64,000 nt of DNA, taken from assembly GCF_012371325.1 (NCBI RefSeq), contig NZ_JAAZQX010000001.1, forward strand, positions 62,001 to 126,000, given 5' to 3'. The stretch comes from Acinetobacter sp. A2. Lineage in GTDB: Bacteria; Pseudomonadota; Gammaproteobacteria; Pseudomonadales; Moraxellaceae. Position 1 is the stretch's first letter; each line of letters opens with the position of its first letter. Position numbers and translations under genes: made by a program. The notes under the pieces were generated by a model. It was given only the letters and a program-made list of their open reading frames with translations, was not told where the DNA came from and searched no databases. Shown here piece by piece: positions 48,736 through 57,230 of this stretch.

Positions 48736-49755
48736 ATGCTCGATAAGCGCTATCAGGTCTTTATCTCGACTTCTGGGGCAGATATGCAGCCAGAACGGGT
48801 GATCTTGGCTCAAACATTGGTGGGAATGGGTTTTTTTTCGTGGGGATTAGAGCAACGCACCCCACTCAGTACCGCTTTTGCACGTCGTCAAATTGATGAT
48901 TGCGATTATGTGGTGATATTACTGGGCAGCCAATATGGTGAGCAATCGGTATCGGGCGTGGGTTACATGCATTTAGAATATATCTATGCCGTGACCAAAC
49001 AAAAACCGATTGTGGTTTTTATGCATGAAGATCCAGATTCAAGAGATCCATCGTTACATGATGAAAAGCCTGAACTGCGTGAAAAATTTAAAGAATTTCG
49101 CAAATTGCTACAGCAAGGGGTTGATCAGGTCTTTAGCTACCGAACCATGCGTGATTTAGAGTTGGCTGTTCGTTTTAACATGTCGCAAATGTTGGAGCGT
49201 TATCCGACCACAGGTTGGGTGCGTCCACAAAATACGCAAGCCTTGCATGATGAAATTGAGTGTTTAAAGAATAAATTAAGACAATTAGAAACTGAAATTG
49301 GTAAGCGTGAAGAAGACCCATTTTTAAACTTACCCAAAGTGTCTATGCATGAGCCTTATCGGTTTGAATATCGTATGCATGCCTATCAGGATGGTAATTT
49401 TAAAGAATTAAAGATTGAAAAAAGTCTAACTTGGGCGCAGTTGCTTGCTGTGCTTGGCAGCACTTTTATTCACCCGACACCTGAAGAATATTTTTCTAAA
49501 CGCATGAATGAATATTTAAATGAAACGGGGCTGGATGATGCACGTCGGATCATGCCACGTGCACATGCGGTTGCTCGTTCGCAAATTAATATTCGGGCTT
49601 TGCACAATATTAAAATGCAAATGCGTCAGAATGACTGGATTGTGCAAGCAGGCCGCGATGACCGACAACGGATGCTCTGGCAAACCACCCTGAAAGCGCA
49701 AAAGTTGTTAGAGAGTAATTTGCTAGATCAGGTCCAAGCAAAGACACCGTATTAA
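48736..49755 (+). CDS. DUF4062-domain protein with coiled coil
   Basis: This 339-residue protein has an N-terminal DUF4062 domain (about 4-125). The family pattern is visible as RYQVFISTSGADMQPERVIL, GMGFFSWGLEQ and CDYVVILLGSQYG. Next comes a predicted coiled coil (ALHDEIECLKNKLRQLETEI, about 169-188), then a C-terminal domain of about 130 residues I do not recognise. In other bacteria DUF4062 often precedes STAND NTPase or other signalling modules; none is present here. The ribosome site GGAGAAGGGG is strong. It sits between murI and hemH, so it looks like a resident gene. Function is unknown. Confidence 0.8.
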   Translation: MLDKRYQVFISTSGADMQPERVILAQTLVGMGFFSWGLEQRTPLSTAFARRQIDDCDYVVILLGSQYGEQSVSGVGYMHLEYIYAVTKQKPIVVFMHEDPDSRDPSLHDEKPELREKFKEFRKLLQQGVDQVFSYRTMRDLELAVRFNMSQMLERYPTTGWVRPQNTQALHDEIECLKNKLRQLETEIGKREEDPFLNLPKVSMHEPYRFEYRMHAYQDGNFKELKIEKSLTWAQLLAVLGSTFIHPTPEEYFSKRMNEYLNETGLDDARRIMPRAHAVARSQINIRALHNIKMQMRQNDWIVQAGRDDRQRMLWQTTLKAQKLLESNLLDQVQAKTPY

Positions 49756-49820
49756 TCTATCAATCAGTGCTCAAAAAACTGTTAAAGTAGCGGGGTTCGA
49801 TCAGTAGACAAGAGGGCTGA

Positions 49821-50834
49821 ATGTTGCCTACAGCAAAACCCAAAGTAACCGTTCTTTTAGCCAATTTAGGTACGCCTGATGAACCTACTGCAAGTGCAGT
49901 ACGCCGTTTTTTAAAGCAGTTTTTGTCTGATCAGCGCGTGATTGAAATCCCTAAACCGATTTGGCAAATTATTTTAGGTTTATTCATTTTGCCGTTTCGC
50001 CCCAAACGTGTTGCGCATGCGTATGCCATGGTATGGCAGCAAGATTCACCCATGCGGGAAATTTTGCTGCAACAGGTTGCGGCTTTAAAGCAACAGTTGG
50101 CATCACAGTATCCAGAGATTGAATTAGATATTGTGCCTGTGATGACCTATGGCAATCCAGGGATTCAGCAAGCGTTAGCACGTTTGAGTCAAAACCCGCC
50201 TGATCATGTGATTTTATTTCCGCTGTTCCCGCAGTATTCAGCTACATCCACTGCGCCTTTGTACGATGCCGTTGCTCACTGGATTCCGAAGCAACGTAAT
50301 TTACCTGGGCTGTCGATCATTCGTGATTATTATCAGCATCCTTTATATATACAGGCTTTGGCACAAAGTGTACGTGACTTTCAGGCCGAACATGGTGTGG
50401 CAGAAAAATTGTTGATGTCATTTCATGGCATTCCACAACCCTATGCAGATAAGGGCGACCCTTATGCCGAGCGTTGCCGTATCACTGCGCAATTGGTTGC
50501 CGATGCATTGAATTTAAATGAACAGCAATGGGCAATCAGTTTCCAGTCACGTTTTGGCAAGCAGGAATGGGTTAAGCCCTATACGGATGTTTTGTTAGAA
50601 GAGTGGGGGCAGCAGGGGGTGAAATCTGTGCAGATCATGAGCCCTGCTTTTTCTGCAGATTGTCTGGAAACCCTAGAAGAATTAGCGATTCAAAATTCAG
50701 AGCTGTTTTTGCAGGCAGGTGGAGAGCAATACGCCTATATTCCTGCTTTAAATACCCGTGCCGATCATTTGGATTTGCTCAATCATTTACTTCAGGCTAA
50801 TCTTGAGGCTTTAAAGCTTCAGCTCGCCCATTAA
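49821..50834 (+). CDS. hemH: Ferrochelatase
   Basis: This 337-residue enzyme inserts Fe2+ into protoporphyrin IX in the last step of heme synthesis. Typical segments are [13 protein letters not shown] at the N-terminus, the catalytic histidine in [12 protein letters not shown] (near 201), [17 protein letters not shown] (near 240) and the metal-side acidic stretch DCLETLEEL (near 280). GAGGG precedes the ATG. The MBL hydrolase gene starts 18 bases later, suggesting co-transcription. Confidence 0.96.
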   Translation: MLPTAKPKVTVLLANLGTPDEPTASAVRRFLKQFLSDQRVIEIPKPIWQIILGLFILPFRPKRVAHAYAMVWQQDSPMREILLQQVAALKQQLASQYPEIELDIVPVMTYGNPGIQQALARLSQNPPDHVILFPLFPQYSATSTAPLYDAVAHWIPKQRNLPGLSIIRDYYQHPLYIQALAQSVRDFQAEHGVAEKLLMSFHGIPQPYADKGDPYAERCRITAQLVADALNLNEQQWAISFQSRFGKQEWVKPYTDVLLEEWGQQGVKSVQIMSPAFSADCLETLEELAIQNSELFLQAGGEQYAYIPALNTRADHLDLLNHLLQANLEALKLQLAH

Positions 50835-50852
50835 ATTTTGAGGTCTAGACCT

Positions 50853-51497
50853 ATGTTGCAAGTCAAAATTGTTCCTGTAACTGCATTTCAACAAAACTGC
50901 TCAATTGTTTGGGATGCTGAAACCAAAGAAGCAGTTTTGATTGATGCGGGTGGTGAATCTGAAAAATTAAAAGCCGAAGTAGAAGCTTTGGGTTTAACCG
51001 TAAAAGCCTTATGGCTAACGCATGGACATTTAGACCATGCTGGTGCAGTGGGTGCTTTGCAACATCACTGGAATGTTCCTGTGATTGGTCCACAGAAAGA
51101 AGATGCATTTTGGTTAGATCAGTTGCAAGAAGTGTCTGCGCGTTATGGTTTTCCTATCCCTGAACAAGTCACTGTGAGCCAATGGTTAGACGGTGGTGAA
51201 GTACTACAACTTGGTGAAGAAAGTTTTGAAGTACGCTATGCCCCAGGACATACTCCAGGTCATGTGATGTTCTATAACGCCAAATATGGCATTTTGTGGA
51301 TGGGTGATGTGTTGTTTAAGGGTTCTATTGGTCGTACAGATTTTCCGCGCGGTAATCATCAACAATTATTAGATTCAATTCAGCGTGAGTGTTTCAGTTT
51401 GCCTGATGACACCCAGTTTATTTCAGGTCATGGGCCAATCAGCACCATTGGTTTTGAAAAACAGCATAACCCGTTTGTAGCAGGGCAAGCAGGTTAG
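50853..51497 (+). CDS. MBL-fold metallo-hydrolase (YcbL/GloB-like)
   Basis: This 214-residue protein has the metallo-beta-lactamase metal motif THGHLDHAG near residue 56, plus downstream metal ligands in APGHTPGHVMF near 134, WMGDVLF near 150 and ISGHGP near 195. It fits the single-domain glyoxalase II relatives such as YcbL. The true substrate is unknown. Start choice: the frame opens with TTG at 50838, but GAGG lies nine bases before the ATG at 50853. It is convergent with the small membrane-protein gene across a shared terminator. Confidence 0.9.
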   Translation: MLQVKIVPVTAFQQNCSIVWDAETKEAVLIDAGGESEKLKAEVEALGLTVKALWLTHGHLDHAGAVGALQHHWNVPVIGPQKEDAFWLDQLQEVSARYGFPIPEQVTVSQWLDGGEVLQLGEESFEVRYAPGHTPGHVMFYNAKYGILWMGDVLFKGSIGRTDFPRGNHQQLLDSIQRECFSLPDDTQFISGHGPISTIGFEKQHNPFVAGQAG

Positions 51498-51522
51498 AAG
51501 CAGTGTGTATTTATACTTTAAG

Positions 51523-51548
51523 AAAAAGTCAGCAGTCGCTGACTTTTT
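51523..51548. terminator. Bidirectional terminator of the MBL gene and the small membrane-protein gene
   Basis: A perfect 11-bp stem (51523-51533 with 51538-51548) has a 4-base loop and A/T runs on both sides. Its right arm touches the stop codon of the minus-strand small gene. Confidence 0.9.
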
Positions 51549-51718
51549 TATTTGCGAAAGGGATTATTCAGCATTTGTTTGCTTTCAATTGCAAACAGCA
51601 TGGTGAAAATTGTCAGTAAGATGCCTATGCACAGCATGAGTAAATCATGCGCATATAGTCCAAAGCCTAAACTGCTGGTAGAGAGTAAAATACACAGCAT
51701 TACAATTCCTTTTAACAT
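51548..51718 (-). CDS. Small membrane protein, 56 residues
   Basis: A short minus-strand frame begins ATG TTA AAA at 51718 and ends TAA at 51548. It encodes two hydrophobic helices (about residues 4-22 and 25-44) and a polar tail ending NNPFRK. GGA lies five bases before the ATG. The codon pattern and the tight fit against the terminator support a real gene. The overlapping plus-strand frame (51552-51743) is Ser/Lys-rich and looks like a shadow. No family is recognised. Confidence 0.6.
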   Translation of the reverse strand: MLKGIVMLCILLSTSSLGFGLYAHDLLMLCIGILLTIFTMLFAIESKQMLNNPFRK

Positions 51719-51931
51719 GATTTCCAAGGTGAGATGTTCCTAGGTTATTTTTTGCTTTCTTTATTGTTATGTGCAGTGACGGAGTCACGAACAGTGCAAA
51801 GTATAACCTGTGCTATTTCTGCTAAAAGCAATTATAGAACAACTAAGTTTTGAGCAATTTTTCTAAAAATGTGAAAAATTCCATGAAACTGCGTGTAGTT
51901 TTAGGCAATATTTGGCGTGGTAATTTATTGC

Positions 51932-52105
51932 TTATTCTTCAGAATTTTCTGCTTGAGGCGCATCCTGCGTTGGCAGTCTGTATTCATCATTTGCCCATGC
52001 ACCTAAATCAATGAGCTTGCAACGTTCGGAACAAAAAGGACGAAATGGATTATTTTCCCATTGCGAAGGTTTGCCACAACGTGGGCAAGGAAAAGAGCGT
52101 GGCAT
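51932..52105 (-). CDS. yacG: DNA gyrase inhibitor YacG (zinc protein)
   Basis: This 57-residue protein has the YacG zinc site: CPRCGK near residue 7 and [14 protein letters not shown] near 24, giving four cysteines. The FRPFCSERC and [10 protein letters not shown] segments are diagnostic. In E. coli YacG binds GyrB and blocks gyrase from DNA. Start choice: the frame opens with a TTG at 52117, but GGAG lies six bases before the ATG at 52105. The usual coaE neighbour is absent here. Confidence 0.92.
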   Translation of the reverse strand: MPRSFPCPRCGKPSQWENNPFRPFCSERCKLIDLGAWANDEYRLPTQDAPQAENSEE

Positions 52106-52197
52106 GATCAACTCCAAATGAAAAATGCAGGATTGGATTAGGCAAATAGCACCTGACTTGGTAGACTTGTGCCGAATTTTGTAAGTTTGATCTGATT

Positions 52198-52887
52198 ATG
52201 CCAATTCGTCAATTTCAAGCACAGCGTATGCATGCCCCTCGTGATTTTCAAGCCATTGCCAATGAATCGGTTTGTGTAGAAATTGGGGCAGGAAAAGGCA
52301 AACACGCCTTATTATTTAGCGGGCAGCATCCTGAGCACAAGTTGATTGCAATTGAGCGCACCCGTGAAAAATTTTTGGCGATGCAAAAACAGCATCAGCT
52401 TGAAGGTCAGCAGAATTTACAGATTGTTCATGCCGATGCGATTCCATGGATTGTGCATGCTTTATTCCCTGCACAAGTAGCGCAGTTCTTTATTCTTTAT
52501 CCGAACCCAGAACCGCATAATGCGACGCAGCGTTGGTTGAATATGCCGTTTTTTGAGTTTTTACTGTCACGCCTACAAACAGGCGGCAGTATTACTTTGG
52601 TCAGTAATATTCCTGAATATATCGCAGAAGCACAGCAGCAGTTGATTGAGGTGTGGAAACTGCCGTTTATTCAGCAAGATGTACCTGCGGATTCGGCACG
52701 CACCCATTTTGAAATTAAATATTTAGCCCGTGGCGAGCGTTGTCAGGAATTGCGTATCACTAAGCCAGCAGGTTATCAAACTCGTTTTGATGACTTTCAG
52801 CCTTTACAGGGGCAGCAGCCAGTTTTAATGCCTGCTGAAACAGTTGAAACAAAATCTTCCGCAGATTCAAGCTTAGTTGCTGAGTAA
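52198..52887 (+). CDS. TrmB-like SAM-dependent methyltransferase
   Basis: This 229-residue protein has the SAM-binding motif CVEIGAGKGKHALLF near residue 27 and an acidic motif II (AIERTREKF near 50). In place of the TrmB hallmark FPDPWPK it has ILYPNPEPHNATQRWLNMPF near 99. It is therefore related to tRNA (guanine-N7) methyltransferase but diverged at the substrate loop. Its substrate may be different. It starts 80 bases from the divergent yacG, and the flavoprotein gene follows after six bases, suggesting an operon. Confidence 0.82.
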   Translation: MPIRQFQAQRMHAPRDFQAIANESVCVEIGAGKGKHALLFSGQHPEHKLIAIERTREKFLAMQKQHQLEGQQNLQIVHADAIPWIVHALFPAQVAQFFILYPNPEPHNATQRWLNMPFFEFLLSRLQTGGSITLVSNIPEYIAEAQQQLIEVWKLPFIQQDVPADSARTHFEIKYLARGERCQELRITKPAGYQTRFDDFQPLQGQQPVLMPAETVETKSSADSSLVAE

Positions 52888-52893
52888 ACAGGC

Positions 52894-54096
52894 ATGAAAC
52901 AGCGCATTGCAATTATTGGTGCAGGCCCTGCAGGCTTAATGGCTGCTGAAGTACTGAGCCAGTATGCCTATGAGGTGCATGTCTATGAGCAAAAACCTTC
53001 GGCAGCACGTAAGTTTTTGATGGCAGGCAAAACGGGTCTAAATATTTCACATGCCGAACCAGTTGCACAATTTATTCAGCGTTATGATCAGGCTGAATGG
53101 TTGGCGCCATGGATTCAACAATGGGATGCCACGTGGATTCAAAACTGGATGCAGGGTTTAGGTATTCAATCCTATGTAGGTTCATCGGGGCGGATTTTTC
53201 CACAAGAAATGAAAGCAGCCCCTTTACTGCGTGCTTGGTTAAAGCGTTTAGCCGATGCAAGTGTGCAATTTCATTATCGACATCAGGTGTGTGATTTAAA
53301 ACACAATCAACTCAGTATTTTAAATTTAACTACGGCACAGACTGAGCAGCAGCAGTTTGCTGCAATTGTAATGGCATGCGGTGCGGTATCTTGGTCAAAA
53401 CTGGGTAGCGATGGTGCATGGCAGCGTTGGTTGTCTGCCAATGAAATTCAGCCTTTTCAGGCCAGCAATGCTGGGGTGGAATGTCATTGGTCAAACTATA
53501 TGCAGCCTGTATTGGGGCAGCCTTTAAAACGTGTGCAGGCATGGGTGGAAGGTACTGAGCCGAGCATGGGCGATATTGTGATCAGCCATTATGGTTTGGA
53601 AAGTGGCCTAATTTATAAGCAGGGGCGTGCGCTGCGACAGTTACAGCAAGCACAGCAACCAATGCAGTTATATCTAGATTTATTACCCGATTTAAGCATT
53701 GAGCAACTCAGTCAAAAGTTACAACCTTCTAAAAAACAGTCGTTAAGCAATGTATGGCGCAAGGCGGGGCTGGATGCCGCAAAGGCTGCGATTGTACGTG
53801 AACTGGTGGATAAAACACTTTGGCAACAACCGCAACGATTGGCGCAGCAGATTAAAAAACTAAAAGTGTCTTTAACAGGCTTTCGGCCGATTGAAGAAGC
53901 AATTAGCTGTGCGGGTGGGGTGAAGCGTGAGGTATTGTCGCCACAATTACAGTTAAATTCTAATCCTCAAGTTTTCCTTTGTGGTGAAATGCTGGATTGG
54001 GATGCTTCGACAGGTGGTTATTTGCTGACAGCCTGTTTTGCCACTGGCCGTGCTGCTGCTGAAGGGGTACATCAGTATTTACAGCAGCATCCCTAA
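52894..54096 (+). CDS. HI0933/YhiN-type FAD-dependent oxidoreductase
   Basis: This 400-residue protein has an N-terminal FAD motif IAIIGAGPAGLMAAEVL and the family segment FLMAGKTGLNISHAEP near 43. It also has SSGRIFPQEMKAAPLLRAW near 98 and a C-terminal FAD-binding part FLCGEMLDWDASTGGYLL near 363. It matches the HI0933-like flavoproteins, which are common and whose substrate is not established. AGG precedes the ATG in the tail of the upstream gene. It is convergent with the lipoprotein gene at 54103, with six bases between the stops. Confidence 0.88.
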   Translation: MKQRIAIIGAGPAGLMAAEVLSQYAYEVHVYEQKPSAARKFLMAGKTGLNISHAEPVAQFIQRYDQAEWLAPWIQQWDATWIQNWMQGLGIQSYVGSSGRIFPQEMKAAPLLRAWLKRLADASVQFHYRHQVCDLKHNQLSILNLTTAQTEQQQFAAIVMACGAVSWSKLGSDGAWQRWLSANEIQPFQASNAGVECHWSNYMQPVLGQPLKRVQAWVEGTEPSMGDIVISHYGLESGLIYKQGRALRQLQQAQQPMQLYLDLLPDLSIEQLSQKLQPSKKQSLSNVWRKAGLDAAKAAIVRELVDKTLWQQPQRLAQQIKKLKVSLTGFRPIEEAISCAGGVKREVLSPQLQLNSNPQVFLCGEMLDWDASTGGYLLTACFATGRAAAEGVHQYLQQHP

Positions 54097-54102
54097 AATG
54101 CA

Positions 54103-54654
54103 TTATTCATCAAGCTGAGGATATTGCTCACGCCAATGTTCGAGTTGTTGCTGTGCTTGCAATAAATCTTGCAAACCTTGCTGGCGCTGTTCTGCACGGA
54201 TTGGATAAGCTGCTGTAGACGTTTGGCTACTTAGATAAGCTGCTTGTTGTTCCCAATAATTGCTCATCAAACCTTGAATATAGCGCCCTTGAGGGGTTTT
54301 TAAATCTAAGTCTTTCAGCATGGCTAAGGCAGATTGCATATTGTCATGCAAGCGGCTTTGTGCAAAGGCCGCATCAAGTTGCTTGGCTTCATGCAAGCGT
54401 TCCAATTCATCTAACATATCTTCACTCATTTGTTCATGGCGCTGTTCATAATCGCTCAGCAATTGAATGTCATGCGGGTCATCTGTGGTCATTTCAAAGG
54501 GCTGAATCGCAGCCTGTTCGACCTGATTTTGCATGATTTGATCTTCAGGGCTGAGTTGGTCGGCATGCTCAACATTTTTTTGTTCGCAGGCAGTTAGGCC
54601 AAAAGCTAGACCGATGAGCATGGGAGCAAGGACGTGTTTGAAAGTAATCTGCAT
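54103..54654 (-). CDS. Putative lipoprotein
   Basis: This 183-residue protein has a signal peptide ending in the lipobox GLTAC, with the Cys near residue 23 acylated. A Gln/Glu-rich, helical mature part follows, with no recognised domain. Start choice: a possible ATG at 54669 has no ribosome site, whereas GGAG lies nine bases before the ATG at 54654. It should be anchored in the outer or inner membrane; residue +2 is Glu, not Asp, which favours the outer membrane. Function is unknown. Confidence 0.8.
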   Translation of the reverse strand: MQITFKHVLAPMLIGLAFGLTACEQKNVEHADQLSPEDQIMQNQVEQAAIQPFEMTTDDPHDIQLLSDYEQRHEQMSEDMLDELERLHEAKQLDAAFAQSRLHDNMQSALAMLKDLDLKTPQGRYIQGLMSNYWEQQAAYLSSQTSTAAYPIRAEQRQQGLQDLLQAQQQLEHWREQYPQLDE

Positions 54655-54696
54655 TGAAATGTGCTCCATTTTCGGTTGATTTTTATGGCTTGGTTT

Positions 54697-55473
54697 TTAC
54701 CCAATTTTTTGATAGATAAACACATGGGTACAATAAGGAAATTCAATTGTATCTTGCGCATGTAGCCCCGTGTATTCCAGTATCAATTGTTCAAATTGTG
54801 TTTTGAGTTGTTGTTGCTGAGCGGCAGGCATTGCAGCGATAAAACTGGTCGAGAGTAGACGCTTGGAAACCACTTGCTCGACTGTGCCAACATGCCTGTG
54901 GTGAAATTGCTGTTCGTGGCAAAGTTGGAATAAATCTGTATCTGCAAAGACCTGACGCCAGTCTTGATTGTGAAAGCGTGGTGTATCGCCCTCAAAAGGG
55001 AGAATCATTTCTGCGAGGGCATTGACCCAATTCACTGAAATATCACGCTGATTCCAGATGAGTAACAAGTGAGCTTGAGGTTTTAAGATACGATGAATTT
55101 CCTTTAAACTTTGTAGATTGGCAAACCAATGAAAAGATTGTGCGCAGCTGACTAAATCAGCACATTGGGCAGGCAAGGGCAATTGCTCACTTCGTGCCTG
55201 AACGGTTGCAACTTGTGGGTAAAGTTGGCGTAATTCAGTTAACATGCTAGCAATGGGTTCAACTGCTGTAAGCTGCGTTGTTAGTTTGAGCAAATGCGGC
55301 AGGAACTTTCCTGTGCCAGAACCCAAGTCTACAATATGGCTATTGGGTATAACTTTGAGCTGATCTTGCAGGAAAGTATCGACTTCTTGCGGGTAACTGG
55401 GGCGAACTTGTTGGTATAGGCTTGCACCAGAACCAAAGCCTTGTTGTGCGGCAGGATGTAGAGATTGTGTCAT
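54697..55473 (-). CDS. Class I SAM-dependent methyltransferase
   Basis: This 258-residue methyltransferase has motif I HIVDLGSGTGKFLPHLL near residue 46, an acidic residue after beta-2 (TAVEPIASML near 71), ADLVSCAQSFHWF near 107 and ILKPQAHLLLIWNQR near 133. The CAQSFHWF segment places it with the methyltransferase-11 group (YafE-like) acting on small molecules. The substrate is unknown. The gene is probably transcribed together with the lipoprotein gene downstream (42-base gap). No ribosome site is clear. Confidence 0.87.
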   Translation of the reverse strand: MTQSLHPAAQQGFGSGASLYQQVRPSYPQEVDTFLQDQLKVIPNSHIVDLGSGTGKFLPHLLKLTTQLTAVEPIASMLTELRQLYPQVATVQARSEQLPLPAQCADLVSCAQSFHWFANLQSLKEIHRILKPQAHLLLIWNQRDISVNWVNALAEMILPFEGDTPRFHNQDWRQVFADTDLFQLCHEQQFHHRHVGTVEQVVSKRLLSTSFIAAMPAAQQQQLKTQFEQLILEYTGLHAQDTIEFPYCTHVFIYQKIG

Positions 55474-55587
55474 ATTTTGCGATTTTTAATCTGCTGTGCA
55501 TCTATAAAATAACATATTCACTTTTGAACTTGCGTAACGTGTATTCAAGTTTAAAGTAACGGTTTAATTCAGCGCCTTGGCGCCGGT

Positions 55588-56862
55588 GTGGGAATGGACA
55601 AACACATAATTTTTGAAGACGGACATATCCGCGCTATTTTCATGAAAGGCTCATCTCAGGAGCTGATTTTTTCTTTTGGCGATTTAATCACTCGTGCCAA
55701 AGGAACGTCTATTAACGCCGAAAAATCACTGGAAAAGTTTCATTTTAATGTGATTGGGGTGATGCCAAAGGAAAAATCATGGTTTCCTGAAGCATCTATG
55801 CGTGCCATGTTGGCAGCCATTCAAGAGCTCATTGCCCCGTTTAAAGTCCGTGTCGGCTATGGCGGCTCTATGGGAGGCTATGCGGCAATTAAGTATTCTA
55901 ATTTACTGGATTTAAACCGCATTGTGGCTTTGGTGCCGCAGTACTCGATTGACCCTGAAGATATTCACGACGCACGCTACAATATGTTTTACCATGCCGA
56001 TGTGAATGCCAATATGCGTATTCAAGCGCAGGATGTATCGGCACAGCGTGAATATATTGTGGTTTATGACCAATATTACCCAGAAGATCGTGGGCATTAT
56101 TTAAAAATACAGCCATTAATTCCACATTTACATACCTTGCATTTGCCATTTACAGGGCATGATGCGATTGCGATTTTGGCTAACTCAGAATTATTAAATG
56201 ACTTTTTGACCCATCCTTTTGATGCGCCGTTTTTTTACCAAAAAATTCGCAAGGTGAAAAAGAACAGTAAGTTTTACTACCGTAAAGTGATTGAAAATGT
56301 CTTACCGAATCACCGTTGGTCTTTAGGTCGTATTTTAAAATACAACAATTTACAGCTAGACAGTAATTTCTTTGATGCCAAGCTGAAACAGAATCTGATT
56401 CGTTCTTTATTGAGCAATAAACAGGTCGATCAGCACGACCTAAACAAACTGGGTCTACAAATCCAGTTACCGTATGAAAATCGGAATGTATTGCTCGATC
56501 ATTTTGGTCATGGTTTGGTGTTTAACATCATCAGCCAAAAAATTGAGAGCTATGCAGCAAATGCAATTGCCTTAAACCATAAATTTTTGATTCCAATTTA
56601 TGCCAAAGGCAGTGGCTTGGTACAAATTTATCTAAACGATGAGCGATACTTAATTAGTATGAATGATCGTCATGTCATGAAATTATGCAAAGAGCAGGAT
56701 GCGCTTGCGGCAGGCATGCACCCCTTAATACTGAAAAAATATAGCGAATATTTTGTCTTGAGTTATAAGGATTTAAACCTGAGTAGCGATGAGTTTGGCG
56801 GCAACGACTTTGTAGAAGATTTACCAGATACTGCCAAATTTACCCTAGAACTTGAACAGTAG
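55588..56862 (+). CDS. Alpha/beta-hydrolase-like protein with unknown C-terminal domain
   Basis: Of 424 residues, the first ~215 look like an alpha/beta hydrolase. The nucleophile elbow is GYGGSMGGYAAIKYS (about 90-104, serine near 94), a candidate acid is DQYYPEDRGHY near 156, and the candidate histidine is in FTGHDAIAIL near 190. The following ~200 residues have no family I recognise. Similar two-part proteins occur beside surface-polysaccharide genes, but none are here. Start: the frame opens with GTG at 55588, and the ATG at 55594 (MDKHIIF) may be the true start. A GC-rich inverted repeat (55572-55583) sits just upstream. Confidence 0.65.
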   Translation: MGMDKHIIFEDGHIRAIFMKGSSQELIFSFGDLITRAKGTSINAEKSLEKFHFNVIGVMPKEKSWFPEASMRAMLAAIQELIAPFKVRVGYGGSMGGYAAIKYSNLLDLNRIVALVPQYSIDPEDIHDARYNMFYHADVNANMRIQAQDVSAQREYIVVYDQYYPEDRGHYLKIQPLIPHLHTLHLPFTGHDAIAILANSELLNDFLTHPFDAPFFYQKIRKVKKNSKFYYRKVIENVLPNHRWSLGRILKYNNLQLDSNFFDAKLKQNLIRSLLSNKQVDQHDLNKLGLQIQLPYENRNVLLDHFGHGLVFNIISQKIESYAANAIALNHKFLIPIYAKGSGLVQIYLNDERYLISMNDRHVMKLCKEQDALAAGMHPLILKKYSEYFVLSYKDLNLSSDEFGGNDFVEDLPDTAKFTLELEQ

Positions 56863-56982
56863 TTTGCAAAGTTTTAAAGCCTTAATTTATAGAGTTTAAA
56901 TTTTAGACACTTGTATTGTTTTGCTATTGGGCTAAGATGGTCTTGAAACCTTGTTTTATTGATCATTCCAAGGGTAGTGTGT

Positions 56983-57183
56983 ATGACCAAGTTGTTAATG
57001 CCTGCTGTGCTTGTTTTGTTGTTCAGTTTAATTGTATCTGCAACGGCTTTTGTCGATGCGCCAGAGCCTAAAGCCTATTTATTCTTTGCTTTAGCTGTGT
57101 TGGTATTACTTGGGCTAGGCCTATATGTGTTCCGACAAATACAAAACTCTATTCGTTTTCACATGAATAAGCCTGCAGAATAA
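56983..57183 (+). CDS. Small two-helix membrane protein
   Basis: This 66-residue protein has two hydrophobic segments (about 2-23 and 31-51) and a short basic tail (HMNKPAE). The ATG at 56983 has AAGG nine bases upstream; earlier in-frame codons back to 56959 lack a ribosome site. The stop codon lies in the loop of the terminator hairpin at 57169. No family is recognised. Confidence 0.7.
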   Translation: MTKLLMPAVLVLLFSLIVSATAFVDAPEPKAYLFFALAVLVLLGLGLYVFRQIQNSIRFHMNKPAE

Positions 57184-57198
57184 TTGCAGGCTTTTTTA
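57169..57198 (+). terminator. Terminator overlapping the end of the small membrane-protein gene
   Basis: A 9-bp stem (57169-57177 with 57185-57193) has a 7-base loop that contains the TAA stop codon, followed by six T. It overlaps the coding sequence. Confidence 0.85.
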
Positions 57199-57230
57199 TA
57201 ATTTTAAAGCAAATCATCAATCCAATATTT

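Noticed and set aside
51552..51743. 63-codon plus-strand frame opposite the small membrane protein
   Set aside because: Ser/Lys/Ile-rich shadow frame lying just beyond a terminator; the minus-strand frame is far more protein-like.
55572..55583. GC-rich palindrome before the hydrolase-like gene as a terminator
   Set aside because: Stem of only five pairs with a two-base loop and no T-run; may be chance or a weak operator.
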